From positions 12,372,613 through 12,436,612 of the forward strand of contig NC_065881.2 in assembly GCF_932274485.2 (NCBI RefSeq): DNA of 64,000 nucleotides, written 5' to 3'. Each line of letters opens with the position of its first letter. Within the stretch, counting starts at the first letter, position 1. Shown here piece after piece: positions 55,769 to 64,000 of this stretch. The position numbers and the translations under genes were made by a program. The DNA is from Patella vulgata. Its lineage: Eukaryota > Mollusca > Gastropoda > Patellidae. The notes beneath the pieces were generated by a model, which saw nothing but the letters and a program-made list of their open reading frames with translations, made no database searches and had not been told where the DNA came from.

Positions 55769-55922
55769 ATGACGTCATGCCGCCTCCACCTCATTAAAGC
55801 TTCTTGACATGAGCCGAATATATCGACCTGAGATGACGTCATTAGAGTTCATATCAACCTGTCATGACATCATCAGTGGTTGATATGAACCGAATATATC
55901 AACCTATGATGACGTCATGACA
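55769..55922. promoter_or_regulatory. Cluster of CRE-type TGACGTCA palindromes
   Basis: ATGACGTCAT occurs at about 55,770, 55,834 and 55,908, with near matches (TGACATCATC) between, inside repeated TATCAACCT/GGTTGATAT arms. CREB/ATF sites have this core. Regulatory action is unproven; the spacing may simply reflect repeated units at the end of the 3.6-kb insert. Confidence 0.45.
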
Positions 55923-55978
55923 GGTTGTTATGAAATATAACCGCTTGGACATCAAAGAGAAAACGACCGTAAGTTGTA

Positions 55979-56252
55979 TATGGCGGAAATATTGCCCGGG
56001 CAGCGGCCCTAAGACCTACTAAGATATCTGCCAAGGTTCCTTTACTAGAACCTCAATGTGTACACGGAACATCGGGCTTTCGTCCCATCCGAATGACTAT
56101 GTGCTGTCCCTTGCAAGGAAACCACACCGGAAAATCCCAATGAACTTTCTCGGCCAACACCGGGATCTAAATACAATTTGTTTTCAAACGATGCATTTGT
56201 TACATCCATGGTTAGTTAGAAATTACAATTACCTTCAATTAAAATAAGCTTA
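55979..56252 (-). mobile_element. SINE A, second piece, and duplicated flank
   Basis: TATGGCGGAAATATTGCCCGGGCAGC to GGCCAACACCGGGATC is the rest of the split SINE. CGATGCATTTG-TACATCCATGGTTAGT and AAAATAAGCTTA beyond it match 61,869-61,951, marking the far end of the duplicated block. Confidence 0.85.
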
Positions 56253-56440
56253 ACTTGTTCCCGTCTTCATTAGCCCAGGTTAGGAGCAGAATTGTAGGAC
56301 GTTAAACCCCATTTCATTCCATTTCATTCCATTTCATTCCATTTCATTTAACTTGACTTGTTTTTCATCAAATCGAGAAATGGAGAGAGAGAGAGAGAGT
56401 GAGAGAGAGAGGTCTCTGCACCCCCCCCCCCCGCCAAGAT
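56253..56440 (+). mobile_element. SINE A 3' end, tail expansion, GA and C runs
   Basis: CCCGTCTTCATTAGCCCAGGTTAGGAGCAG to GGACGTTAAACCCC, followed by four TTTCATTCCA units, then (GA)n at 56,385-56,411 and a C run. No head is present. Confidence 0.85.
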
Positions 56441-56811
56441 TTTGATCTCCAGGCTATCTAACCAGGGTCTCGCCACAGTGTTACTGATCTTCACGATATC
56501 TTCCTCCTAAATTGTAGGTAGTCCATTTTTCCATATCGCCATCATTAATTATATAACCCCTAGTTACAGCTTTCATCGAAATAACACTGGTACAGTAAAC
56601 TGTTCGTAATTATTATTTTGGTTTGGTAATGAAATTTTCTAGGTTCCAGAGTTCACCCCCACCACCCCCAAAAAAGTTAAGACAAATCCACGCCCTTGAT
56701 ATTCTGGTATAGTAAGTCATGTTAATGCGGATCAATATGGCTAAAGGGAGATAACACGGTTTTAGTATTTTGACATCCATCCTGGAAACCTCACCGGAAA
56801 ATCCCGATGAG
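56441..56811. other. No gene recognised
   Basis: Holds CTAAAGGGAGATAACACGG at 56,741 and otherwise nothing supported. Confidence 0.4.
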
Positions 56812-57089
56812 AGAGAGAGAGAGAAATGGGGTTTAACGTCCACTCGACACAAACTAGGTCAATTCGGGACTAACATATGGTGTAATTTTTTATTTCAATA
56901 ATTTGCTTGCGCGTTGGGGTCTATAGCAGTGGGAGGAAACCGGAGGACCTGGAGAAAACCCACGAGGTTGGACAGGCGATCCTACTACTTGTCACGTACA
57001 ACTGGGGAATTGAAACCCCACCGGTTGACTAAATGACACACCTTACGATACAGAGCGCACGCGCTAACCATTCGGCCATCCAACCCCCA
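56812..57089 (-). mobile_element. SINE B, reverse, near full length
   Basis: GA tail, AAATGGGGTTTAACGTCCACTCGAC, CTTGCGCGTTGGGGTCTATAGC, CCACGAGGTTGGACAGGCG, head complement (GGGGAATTGAAACCCC; CTAACCATTCGGCCATCC). Confidence 0.93.
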
Positions 57090-57229
57090 TCTAGTTTTGA
57101 ACTATTATAGCACGACTGGCAAGCTCTTTATCTAAATCTTTCATACTAACATAATGTATCTTTAAACAGGTATTTTGTACATATTAAGGACAATAGTAAA
57201 GTATTCATAACAATATATTATTCTTACAG

Positions 57230-57809
57230 ATGTTCCTGGTAAGGAGTCATAAGGTATGGCCCTTAGTCCTGTTGGTGTGTGGCTGTCGTTTGTTTATCCA
57301 ACAAGGATGGTTGGATACCCGATACTGGAAGATATCTAACAAACATCGTTTAAAACCCAAGAGCACAACAGAAAACTCAAAATGTATAATAAATCAAACG
57401 GTACCGCTAGAAAACTCAATATTTATAAACGATCAAAAAGAATCGTCAGAAAACTCAATATTCATAAACAATCACATAGAAACGTCAGAAAACTCAATAT
57501 TCATAAACAATCACATAGAACCGTCAGAAAACTCAATATTTATAAACAATCACATAGAACCGTCAGAAAACTTAAACCGAACAGATAAAATCACGGAACA
57601 GCCAGTCAGACAAATATTGAGTGATCCAAAGACAACGGTCCACATAAATACGTTTCTGAACTGGAAAAAATTTAAGCCGCACGTCCAACCAGTTGTATTT
57701 ACTAATGAATCTGCTGTTATTGCACAAGCTATTGAATACGGTTGGAAATACCTGCCTCTTCTTCATATGTCACCTTATCATGTGCCCATACTGAAATATA
57801 TACTGAGCG
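57230..57809 (+). pseudogene. GT-A-like membrane protein, copy 2, first part
   Basis: Starts like copy 1 (MFLVRSHKVWPLVLLVCGCR, the same membrane anchor) behind the same splice-acceptor-like TTCTTACAG. The stem after the anchor then differs: five 13-residue units (SENSIFINNHIEP type) replace the short linker, and the LLLVLFTTWKMDP strand of copy 1 is absent, with TEQPVRQILSDP in its place before KTTVHINTFLNWKKF. It then follows copy 1 to HMSPYHVPILKY, where a TIR element interrupts it. About 28 bp of copy 1 sequence (MYIQVKHKYR region) is missing at that junction. Confidence 0.8.
57368..57562 (+). repeat. 39-bp coding minisatellite in gene copy 2
   Basis: Exactly five 39-bp units (57,368; 57,407; 57,446; 57,485; 57,524). 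The first is diverged (TENSKCIINQTVP) and the last three nearly identical (SENSIFINNHIE-T/P). Being a multiple of three, the array keeps frame and lengthens the lumenal stem. Absent from copy 1. Confidence 0.95.
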
Positions 57810-58108
57810 CCATGGAAAACGCATCACTTTTTTCCCAAATATTTTATTACTAGGTGGTTTTGTATGTATAATATTATGCAATACTATGAACTATTGTTTC
57901 ACACAATGCTCCCAAACGCAAAAAATATCGGCCCGTGCGCACAAAAAAATAATTGCACGAGATGCACATGAAAAACACAATATTCACGTGCAGCATTGTG
58001 TGTGAGCCCTTTAAAAAGCATGTTTTCAACTTAATGTGCAGTACATGAACTGTGAAACGTCAATCTGTCGTAATTTGTTGTTGGACGTGTGAAGGAATCG
58101 AGCTAGAG

Positions 58109-59267
58109 ATGCCGAGACTTACTCAAAATCAACGGAATGAAGCCATGTCCATGTCCATGTCCAGGGCTGGCATGTCTACACGTGATATTGCCAGACACTT
58201 CAATTGTCATCAGTCCACTATTGTAAGGTTGGTGGAACGTGTTCGAGTTACTGGATCAACACGTGACCGTCAACGTCCTGGTCCACAACGCGTTACAACC
58301 CAGGCTCCAGACCGCTACATCCGTGTCACTCATCTGCGTGACAGATTCCGCCCGGCGACTCGAACAGGAGCAGCAGTCGTCGGAAGACAAGGACCAGTAA
58401 GTGCCAACACCGTAAGACGTCGTCTAAGAGAAGTAGGACTCCGTGCACGACGACCTTATGTTGGAGCTATCCTCAGGGATCATCACCGTCAGCGGCGTTT
58501 GATATGGGCTCAAGGACACCAGACATGGAGAAGAGTAGACTGGCAAAGTGTGCTCTTCAGTGATGAGATTGGCTTTCATCTTTATCACGGTGATGGCCGT
58601 CAACGTGTGTGGAGACGTCATGGGGAACGTCTTGCAGACTGCTGCGTCTTCGAAACGAATCGATGGGGTGGGGGAAGTGTAATGGTGTGGGGAGGCTTCA
58701 CATTTCATCACCGGGCCGCCCTACATATTTGCAGGGGTCGCGTTAATGCTGTAGCCTACCGTGATGTTTTTATGTTTCCAGCGCACCCACAACTTCAGCA
58801 CTTCCAACAGGATAATGCACGTCCGCATACCGCCCGTTTTAGTATGGACTACCTTGCTGCTAACAACCAATTGTTGTTCCGTTGTTTCGAGCGCACCCAC
58901 AACTTCAGCACTTCCAACAGGATAATGCACTCCGCATACCGCCCGTTTTAGTATGGACTACCTGGCTGCTAACAACATCAATGTCTTGGACTGGCCAGCC
59001 ATGTCTCCGGACATGGCATCGATAGAACATGTCTGGGATGAGATTGGACGACGTCTGTATCGGAGACCACAGATGCACACCATTGCTGCTTTAGAAGCTG
59101 CTCTTGTCCAAGAATGGAACAATTTGCCCCAGGACTTCTTTCAAACATTGGTAAATTCCATGCGACGTCGCTGCACAGCGTGCGTAAAAGAGCCCGTGGA
59201 GGGCACACGCGCTACTGACATCTGTGTCGTACTTTTAGTTTTGACCCCTCTGACTTTGTACTGTTGA
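58109..59267 (+). pseudogene. Tc1-like transposase (DD34E), damaged
   Basis: Starts MPRLTQNQRNEAMSMSMSRAG and has an N-terminal helix-turn-helix pair (STRDIARHFNCHQSTIVRLV; VSANTVRRRLREVGLRARRP), then the catalytic motifs: first Asp in VLFSDEIGFHLYHGDGR, second in FQQDNARPHTA, and Glu in SPDMASIEHVWDEIG. The last Asp-Glu spacing is 34, so DD34E, the Tc1 signature. A 110-bp tandem duplication (58,781 and 58,891 start the same sequence) repeats the second-Asp region, and the second unit lacks one base (GCACTCC for GCACGTCC), shifting the frame near 58,930. It cannot make a normal transposase as read. Confidence 0.9.
58781..58977 (+). repeat. 110-bp tandem duplication in the transposase
   Basis: GCGCACCCACAACTTCAGCA begins at 58,781 and 58,891. 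The shared part runs about 87 bp to GCTGCTAACAAC, joined by 23 bp of unmatched sequence (CAATTGTTGTTCCGTTGTTTCGA). Differences between units are few, so the event is recent. Confidence 0.92.
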
Positions 59268-59930
59268 TTACAGATTAATCATCTGTTGATTTGTTCCCAT
59301 TTGAATATTGTTCGCAATCAGAAGCAAAATAAACAATATCACTTGTCATCAATATCCCGCGCCCTTGCACTTGTTTGGAAGAAATAGGGAAAAATAACTT
59401 CTTTATGCTATTGGTAATGTATACATGTAGCTGTTTGTATTGTTACAAAGTTTTGAGCCAATCAATGAAAGAATAGTATATTTGCAAATACCCAAATAAC
59501 CTAGAACAGGAATCATATATCCTATAATTTATGCAATGTATCATTTCGATTTTACTGCAGACATTTACGCTGGCATGTAAATGATTTAGTACAATCCTCA
59601 CATTTATTCATGTTTCTTCCTCTCTGTAACAGTAATAACTGTACACAAGCAAGGTTTTTAAAATTAATGATGAATAGTTGAATGTGTATTTAAATGAGTT
59701 TTATGAGTAAATGATTTACTATAAACATCTCTTCTCCTTTAGGAATGCCCAGAAACTGATGAGAAAATGGTTTATGAAAGCATAACAATGAAGCGGCAAA
59801 ATATAGATATTCAAGTAACAATTATACAAAAAAGTGAACTTAACAAAATACAATATGTTGATCATGTTAGACTTTCGTAAAGTAAATAATGAGTGAATCA
59901 TATACTATAACTGAAAAAAATTGGTATTAC
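59268..59930. other. Spacer inside the TIR element
   Basis: AT-rich sequence after the transposase with no second gene recognised. Confidence 0.4.
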
Positions 59931-60365
59931 AGGTGCACCAGAAACTAAGTCAAATTTGTTTCCATGGAATTACACAAAATATCAATCCCATAAATTCCAT
60001 GGAAACACAAAAAATATAAATCTCATAAATTCCTAAATAGCAAAAGGCACAACTACTGTAATGGATAGATGTCTGTACAAAGTTTCAAATAGATATCTTG
60101 AACGGTTTATGAGATATGCCCCGGAAACAAAATTATACACCAAACTAAGTCAAATTTGTTTCCATGGAAACACAAAAAATATAAATCCCAGAAATTCCTA
60201 AATAGCAAAAGGCCCAACTACTATAATAGGTTGATATGTGTGCAACGTTTCAGAAAGATATCTTGAATGGTTTATGAGATATGCTCCGGAAACGAAATCA
60301 GACCGGACGGACGGACGAACCCCGTTTCAATATCCCTCCCTCACTTCGTTCGGCGCGGGATAATA
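59931..60365. repeat. Two-unit repeat ending in GGAC tract
   Basis: ACTAAGTCAAATTTGTTTCC begins two units about 200 bp apart (59,943; 60,144), each with AATTCCTAAATAGCAAAAGGC, AGATATCTTGAA-GGTTTATGAGATATGC-CCGGAAAC. The right end is GGACGGACGGACGAACCCCG, then CCCTCACTTCGTTCGGCGCGGGATAATAA. The architecture (units, GGAC tract, short stem, TATAA-like end) parallels the T elements at 27.9 and 36.8 kb, but the unit sequence is different. Confidence 0.7.
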
Positions 60366-60423
60366 AGATATGTTTACAGGATCATTTTGTTATACGAAAA
60401 ACTTAGTGATGCGTTTTCCATGG

Positions 60424-60811
60424 ATCGAGTTTCTATGCCTATGTTAATAGTGATATTTTATTTGACGATGGGTTGATAAAAACAATAACGGCTGTAAATT
60501 CTGCGCCATCTTTACCCAAAAATGAACCTCTGTTAATTATTGGACAAAGAACTAATGTTCTTAGTGTGACCCTGGCTGAATCATCAACCTTTCAGAAACT
60601 TCATAGGATTTCAAAAAGGGGTCAACTTTTTGGAAAAGACGCGGAGGATAATTTTATAACGGACCACAGTTTCCCTTGGGAGACGATTCCAGAGCTTGCT
60701 ATTGGACTTCCGGCTTACGATAATTGGCTGGTTCTGTTTGCACGGGCTGGAAATATGACAGTGATTGACTGTACGGCTACCATGCTTGCTGTTCATCAAA
60801 CGACTAAGAAA
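60424..60811 (+). pseudogene. GT-A-like membrane protein, copy 2, middle part
   Basis: Resumes at SSFYAYVNSDILFDDGLIKT and continues through LLIIGQRTNV, ITDHSFPWETIPELAIG, AYDNWLV and LAVHQTTKK, all in frame, until the SINE at 60,812. About 96% identical by eye to 43,846-44,233 of copy 1, with no stop inside. Confidence 0.85.
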
Positions 60812-61158
60812 TGAAATGAAATGGAGTTAAACGTCCTACTGTTCTGCTCCTAACCTGGGCTAATGAAGACGGGCATACGCCATAGTGTGCTATGAGGGAA
60901 ATTTTGCCCGGACAGCGGCACTAAGGCCTACTCTTATATCGAATTCCAACTGCCAAGGGATCTTTTACGTGCACGCCAATGTGTACACGGGACCTCGGTT
61001 TTTCGTCCCATCCGAACGACTAGACAGCTTTCCTTGTCAGCCCCTCCGTCCTGCATCACTGACAAGGAAGAACCACGCCGGAAAATCTGGATGAACTTTC
61101 TCGGCCAATGCAGGGATCGAACACCCGACCTCCAGGCTAGCGAGCTAGCGTCTTACCC
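60812..61158 (-). mobile_element. SINE A in gene copy 2, 14-bp target duplication
   Basis: Reverse copy from TGAAATGAAATGGAGTTAAACG to the head complement GCTAGCGAGCTAGCGTCTTACCC, missing only the first bases of the tRNA-like head. aaacgactaagaaa is duplicated at 60,798-60,811 and 61,159-61,172. The insertion lies within the coding exon and adds an immediate stop. Confidence 0.96.
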
Positions 61159-61385
61159 AAACGACTAAGAAAGGAAACATGGAGGGTCACTCCCACGATC
61201 ATAACAAATATAACTTTGAGGTGATAAATAAAGTTTATAAGACAGTAGATTACAGCGGTGGTTCAACTCATTGTACCAACTGGATAACGAGATACAACGG
61301 CACATCAAAACTTGTAACATTTCCTCAAAGACCAACACCTGCTTGTCAACTTATATTAATACCTAAAACAAAACAAAATACCTAA
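61159..61385 (+). pseudogene. GT-A-like membrane protein, copy 2, 3' part
   Basis: TTKKGNMEGHSHDHNKYNFE, then VINKVYKTVDYSGGSTHCTN to PKTKQNT and a stop at 61,383. It matches the copy 1 C-terminus with few changes. Cys residues (HCTNW, PACQL) are conserved in both copies. Confidence 0.85.
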
Positions 61386-61601
61386 CACTTCTCCAAACAC
61401 CAACTTTTTTCTCGTGGTCGTACAAATGCATTAATACATGAGGCTAGGGTTCAGCATGTCAATGACTCGAAAACGCAATAAGTTGTTATGCGAATATTTT
61501 AGCGGTAATATAATTCAAGGAAATGAAATGAAATTTGTCGATGCTTGTTAAAAACTCAGTTAATCTCTGTAGCATAATAAATTTCATCTTCATCTGTATA
61601 A
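61386..61601 (+). other. 3' flank of gene copy 2
   Basis: Matches 52,098-52,292 apart from a 35-bp extra piece (CGTGGTCGTACAAATGCATT...) near 61,412. AGCATAATAAATTTC near 61,572 could be a polyadenylation signal. Confidence 0.6.
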
Positions 61602-61951
61602 AGCTAAATGAAATGAAATGAAATTGAGTTTAACATCCCACTGTTCTGCTCCGACTGGGCTAATGAAGACGGGCATACGCCATACAGTGTCCTATGGCGT
61701 AAATATTTCCCAGACAGCGGCGATAAGACTTACTATTATATCTTCCAAGGACCCATTTCTAGCACGTGAATGTGTACACGGAACATCAGTTTTTCGTCCC
61801 ATCCGAACGACTATGCGCTGTCCCTTGCCAGGGAACCATACCGGAAAATCCCAATGAACTGTCTTGGCCAACGATGCATTTGATACATCCATGGTTAGTA
61901 AGCAATTACAATTACAATGTACCTTCGATTAAAATAAGCTTAATAGACCGG
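61602..61951 (-). mobile_element. SINE A and flank at the end of duplicated unit 2
   Basis: Reverse SINE A (AATGAAATTGAGTTTAACATCCC to CCAATGAACTGTCTTGGCC), continuous here. The flank CGATGCATTTGATACATCCATGG...AAAATAAGCTTA matches 56,188-56,252. After AAGCTTA the two units diverge. Confidence 0.88.
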
Positions 61952-62019
61952 CAGCCCAAACCTTCGAACTCCAACGAAGGAGATACCAAAATTCACCTAT
62001 AGCGTTATCTAGGGGTCTT

Positions 62020-62395
62020 TCCCTGTAGAATAAACGTGTTCTTTGACAAATGGAGATTTGTCAAATAAATTTGCTCGTGTACGAGAGGAAATTTGCCACA
62101 TTTTCATTTGCCATATGAGATTTGACAAAAGCTGGCATGCATAGCTTTTCGTCAAATAAATGTTTCAAAGATTTGGAACTTATGCTCGTGTACGATAGGC
62201 CGTCAAATAAATTTGCCACAAATCTGCTCACGCATCTAAATCTATTGATTTCACTTTCGTTTTTCGACGTAGGGGCATATTTATTTGCTGGCTTCGTACA
62301 CGGTCAAAGAAAATTTGAAGAGACCGTCAAAGAAATTTGTTAAATTTTCTTTGATCGTGTACGACCAGCTTTAGGGCCATTTGATAGTAAATCAT
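62020..62395. repeat. Repeat-rich block with inverted TTTGTCAAAT/TTTGACAAA words
   Basis: GAGATTTGTCAAATAAATTTGC, CTCGTGTACGAG, GAGATTTGACAAAAGC, CGTCAAATAAATTTGCCACAAATC and TTTGATCGTGTACGACCAGC recur in both orientations. Probably a worn non-autonomous DNA element of about 370 bp; its ends are not clear. Confidence 0.45.
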
Positions 62396-62640
62396 CTACA
62401 ATGAACGGCAGACATTTTAAACAGTGCTTGCCCCCTGACAGACGCCCTCTAGTGAAGAATATTTATGTTGGTGCCAGATTCAATGGTTGAGATACCACAC
62501 CAAATTGATTTCTATATTATCTTAGTGTACTTTGAAAAAGTTACAGTAGTTGACAGACATTTTAAATGGTGCTAACCCCCGGACAGACGCCCCCCCCCCC
62601 CTTAGTGAGCCATATTTATGTCTTTAGATCCCCTTTAGTG
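62396..62640. repeat. Two-unit duplication, about 150 bp
   Basis: GACA(T)TTTAAA-(C/T)GGTGCT-CCCC-GACAGACGCCC and the following GTGA-ATATTTATGT occur at about 62,410 and 62,555; the second unit holds a C run. Confidence 0.6.
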
Positions 62641-63680
62641 ATCTAAACGACATCTGCGACAGACAAGAATTTTTGAATTTTGTGCTGCGTTTCTCCCCTT
62701 GCATAGTTTCATTTGTATAAATTAAAAATCAAATTTCGCTGTTAAATGCCGCTATGGCCTATATATGGAAAATAAATAATCATGTGATAAAAAATGAATT
62801 ATTTTTCATGGCTAACAATTTTAGGATAGGGCGTTTGTAAATATTTACATATAGGCTGGTAGGAGACACTCCGACCTGAGGAAAAAAAATCCGAAACAAA
62901 TGATTTTTGCTTTTTGTAAGGAGGTATGTATCTAGTACCCACAAAAAAAAGTCACCCCAATCTACTTTGGGCAATTTTTTTATGGACGATTTAGTTTTGG
63001 TATCCGACCTCAAAATGAATGATCCTTGTGAAACCGCCTTATTGAGGTTATCCCCAACTTTACGCACTCTAAATGTGTTATCAAATTGCAAGTAACCATA
63101 AACACATTCAACAGTGTGATTTATTTTTTTAAAATATTATTAGCGCAACTATTTATATCCACCATACTTGTCTGATTTGGTAGGATGAACTGTCATTAAA
63201 TTGTGTGGTGACCCGGATGGGCGATGGTTCAGTTTTTGTTGACTTTGTGGTGCTGAGTAGCAGGATTTTGGTTAAAGTTTGAAAACAATTGTTTGAGATT
63301 GCATTATGTGTAGGATAAAGCACGAGGCTGAGGTTATGCAGGAGAAAGAAAGGCGGAAGAAAATGACCCGAAAAAAGAAAAACCGAGACCGGCAGACCGA
63401 GGGTTTTTTCTGAAGTCTTTCTTCCCCAGCATAACCGAAGTCGAGGACTTTACCTTGCTTATAAACCGTCTATGTTTACATGTACGCAAAATGAGAATAT
63501 CCCAGAATTCCCATAAGAAAAACCTTAGATCATGTTTTCTTATGAAAAAAACCTACCCTGGAAGAATAACCTGTTACAGGTTTAAAGAAAAACTTATTCC
63601 TGTCATAGAAAATACCCCAAAGATCAAAGAGATTTGCCGTTACAGGTTTATAAGGAGTACATAATATTATGGTCACAAAT
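62641..63680. other. No gene recognised
   Basis: A minus-strand frame at 62,780-63,091 (103 codons) has no recognisable domain, and its surroundings are AT-rich, so I do not call it. Nothing else is supported. Confidence 0.35.
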
Positions 63681-64000
63681 ATTGAGGGATCGCTGGTGAG
63701 TGTTGTGATGGTGGCTTTCTTGGTCTAATTCTTTTGTCGTTGGTTTGTAACGAGAGAATCTGCATCGACACTTCGATAAAGAGTTACAGTGAACGAGGTG
63801 AGTGAATTATTGTTGGGAACGGTCCGATTTACAGTTTGTACGTTCCACGTGGCAGGGATACTTCATCACTGGAAATACCTGGGAGTGGCCATTTATGATT
63901 TGTTGGAATATGTTGATGGTTTTTAGATACATTCTATACGTTAGTCATGTGGTAATGTAGGATAGCTTTTAGGGTGGAGAAATTAGATTTCAGGTTGGGA
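63681..64000 (+). other. Possible start of a rightward gene (splice donors)
   Basis: CTGGTGAGTGTTG (about 63,689) and GAACGAGGTGAGTGAA (donor GT at 63,798) are strong 5' splice-site matches in a non-repeat stretch with ACGTTCCACGTGGCAGG beyond. They could end a 5' UTR exon of a gene running out of the window. No coding exon is visible here. Confidence 0.2.

Larger units (their letters stand above)
52353..55978. mobile_element. 3.6-kb insertion of unknown class
   Basis: Defined by comparison with the duplicate: the SINE is continuous at 61.6 kb but split here, with about 15 bp lost at the junction. The left end reads GGATATTAACCTACCCGAGGTTGATATGAT; the right end holds GGTTGATATGAACCGAATATATCAACC and several TGACGTCA palindromes. 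Inside lie an 18-bp minisatellite (52,920-53,035) and a SINE A (54,645-55,020). No transposase or polymerase is recognised. Probably a non-autonomous element, but no clear target duplication is seen. Confidence 0.6.
57810..60423 (+). mobile_element. TIR DNA transposon, Tc1-type transposase, in gene copy 2
   Basis: Ends are CCATGGAAAACGCATCACT (57,810-57,828) and its exact complement (60,405-60,423); the match continues imperfectly (TTTTTC / GTTTTTC). It carries a Tc1-like transposase (58,109-59,267) and, near the right end, a repeated block with a GGACGGACGGACG tract. At 2.6 kb it is longer than usual Tc1 elements (about 1.3-1.7 kb), so a Tc1 copy nested in or joined to another non-autonomous element is possible. 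The expected TA target duplication is not clear. Confidence 0.75.

Noticed and set aside
57742-58005. 87-codon frame crossing the left end of the TIR element
   Set aside because: It starts in gene copy 2 in another frame and runs through the element's end; no independent support.
62780-63091. 103-codon minus-strand frame
   Set aside because: No recognisable motif and no splice or promoter support; length within chance expectation for this composition.

Overview
This window looks like nuclear DNA from a metazoan, most likely a marine mollusc. I infer that from the AT-rich gene-poor sequence, the crowd of tRNA-derived SINEs and small palindromic elements, the BEL/Pao and Ty3-type LTR elements, the Tc1-type transposase, the abundant ACATGTA motif and the AAGGGAGATAACT-type motif. 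The species cannot be fixed without a search. I see no bacterial operons, rRNA, CRISPR array or convincing stand-alone tRNA gene.

Region by region. 1-12.7 kb is repeat DNA: a 34-bp minisatellite, two main SINE families (called A and B here), several foldback/MITE-like elements and unusually dense ACATGTA motifs. 12.7-26 kb continues with SINEs, many nested, inverted against each other or truncated, plus GA/CA microsatellites and a CpG-richer stretch near 13.7-14.6 kb that could be a promoter. 26.8-28 kb and 35.9-36.8 kb hold two copies of a modular tandem-repeat element ending in a GGAC-rich tract and a small stem-loop. 28-31.5 kb holds a broken Ty3/Gypsy-like LTR element on the minus strand. 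38.4-39.9 kb holds a broken BEL/Pao gag-region fossil split by a SINE. 39.95-42.83 kb is a 2.9-kb non-coding element with about 455-bp direct repeats at its ends.

The most informative part is 43.4-62 kb. It contains two tandem copies, about 96% alike where I compared them by eye, of a host gene for a predicted type II membrane protein resembling GT-A-fold nucleotide-sugar transferases. Both copies are broken by different mobile elements. Copy 1 (43,457-52,097) holds an apparently whole, very young BEL/Pao element (44,263-51,914; two 461-bp LTRs that look identical; AAGAA target duplication). Copy 2 (57,230-61,385) holds a 2.6-kb terminal-inverted-repeat element with a damaged Tc1-like transposase, and further on a SINE with a 14-bp target duplication. 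The duplicated block also includes a downstream SINE. In copy 1 that SINE is itself split by a 3.6-kb insertion, which in turn carries another SINE.

The two SINE families have different tRNA heads (B looks derived from a class II, Ser/Leu-like tRNA) but share the same 3' sequence, GGACGTTAAACCCCATTTC. This suggests one LINE machinery moves both. No LINE coding sequence lies in the window. All identities and alignments here were made by eye.
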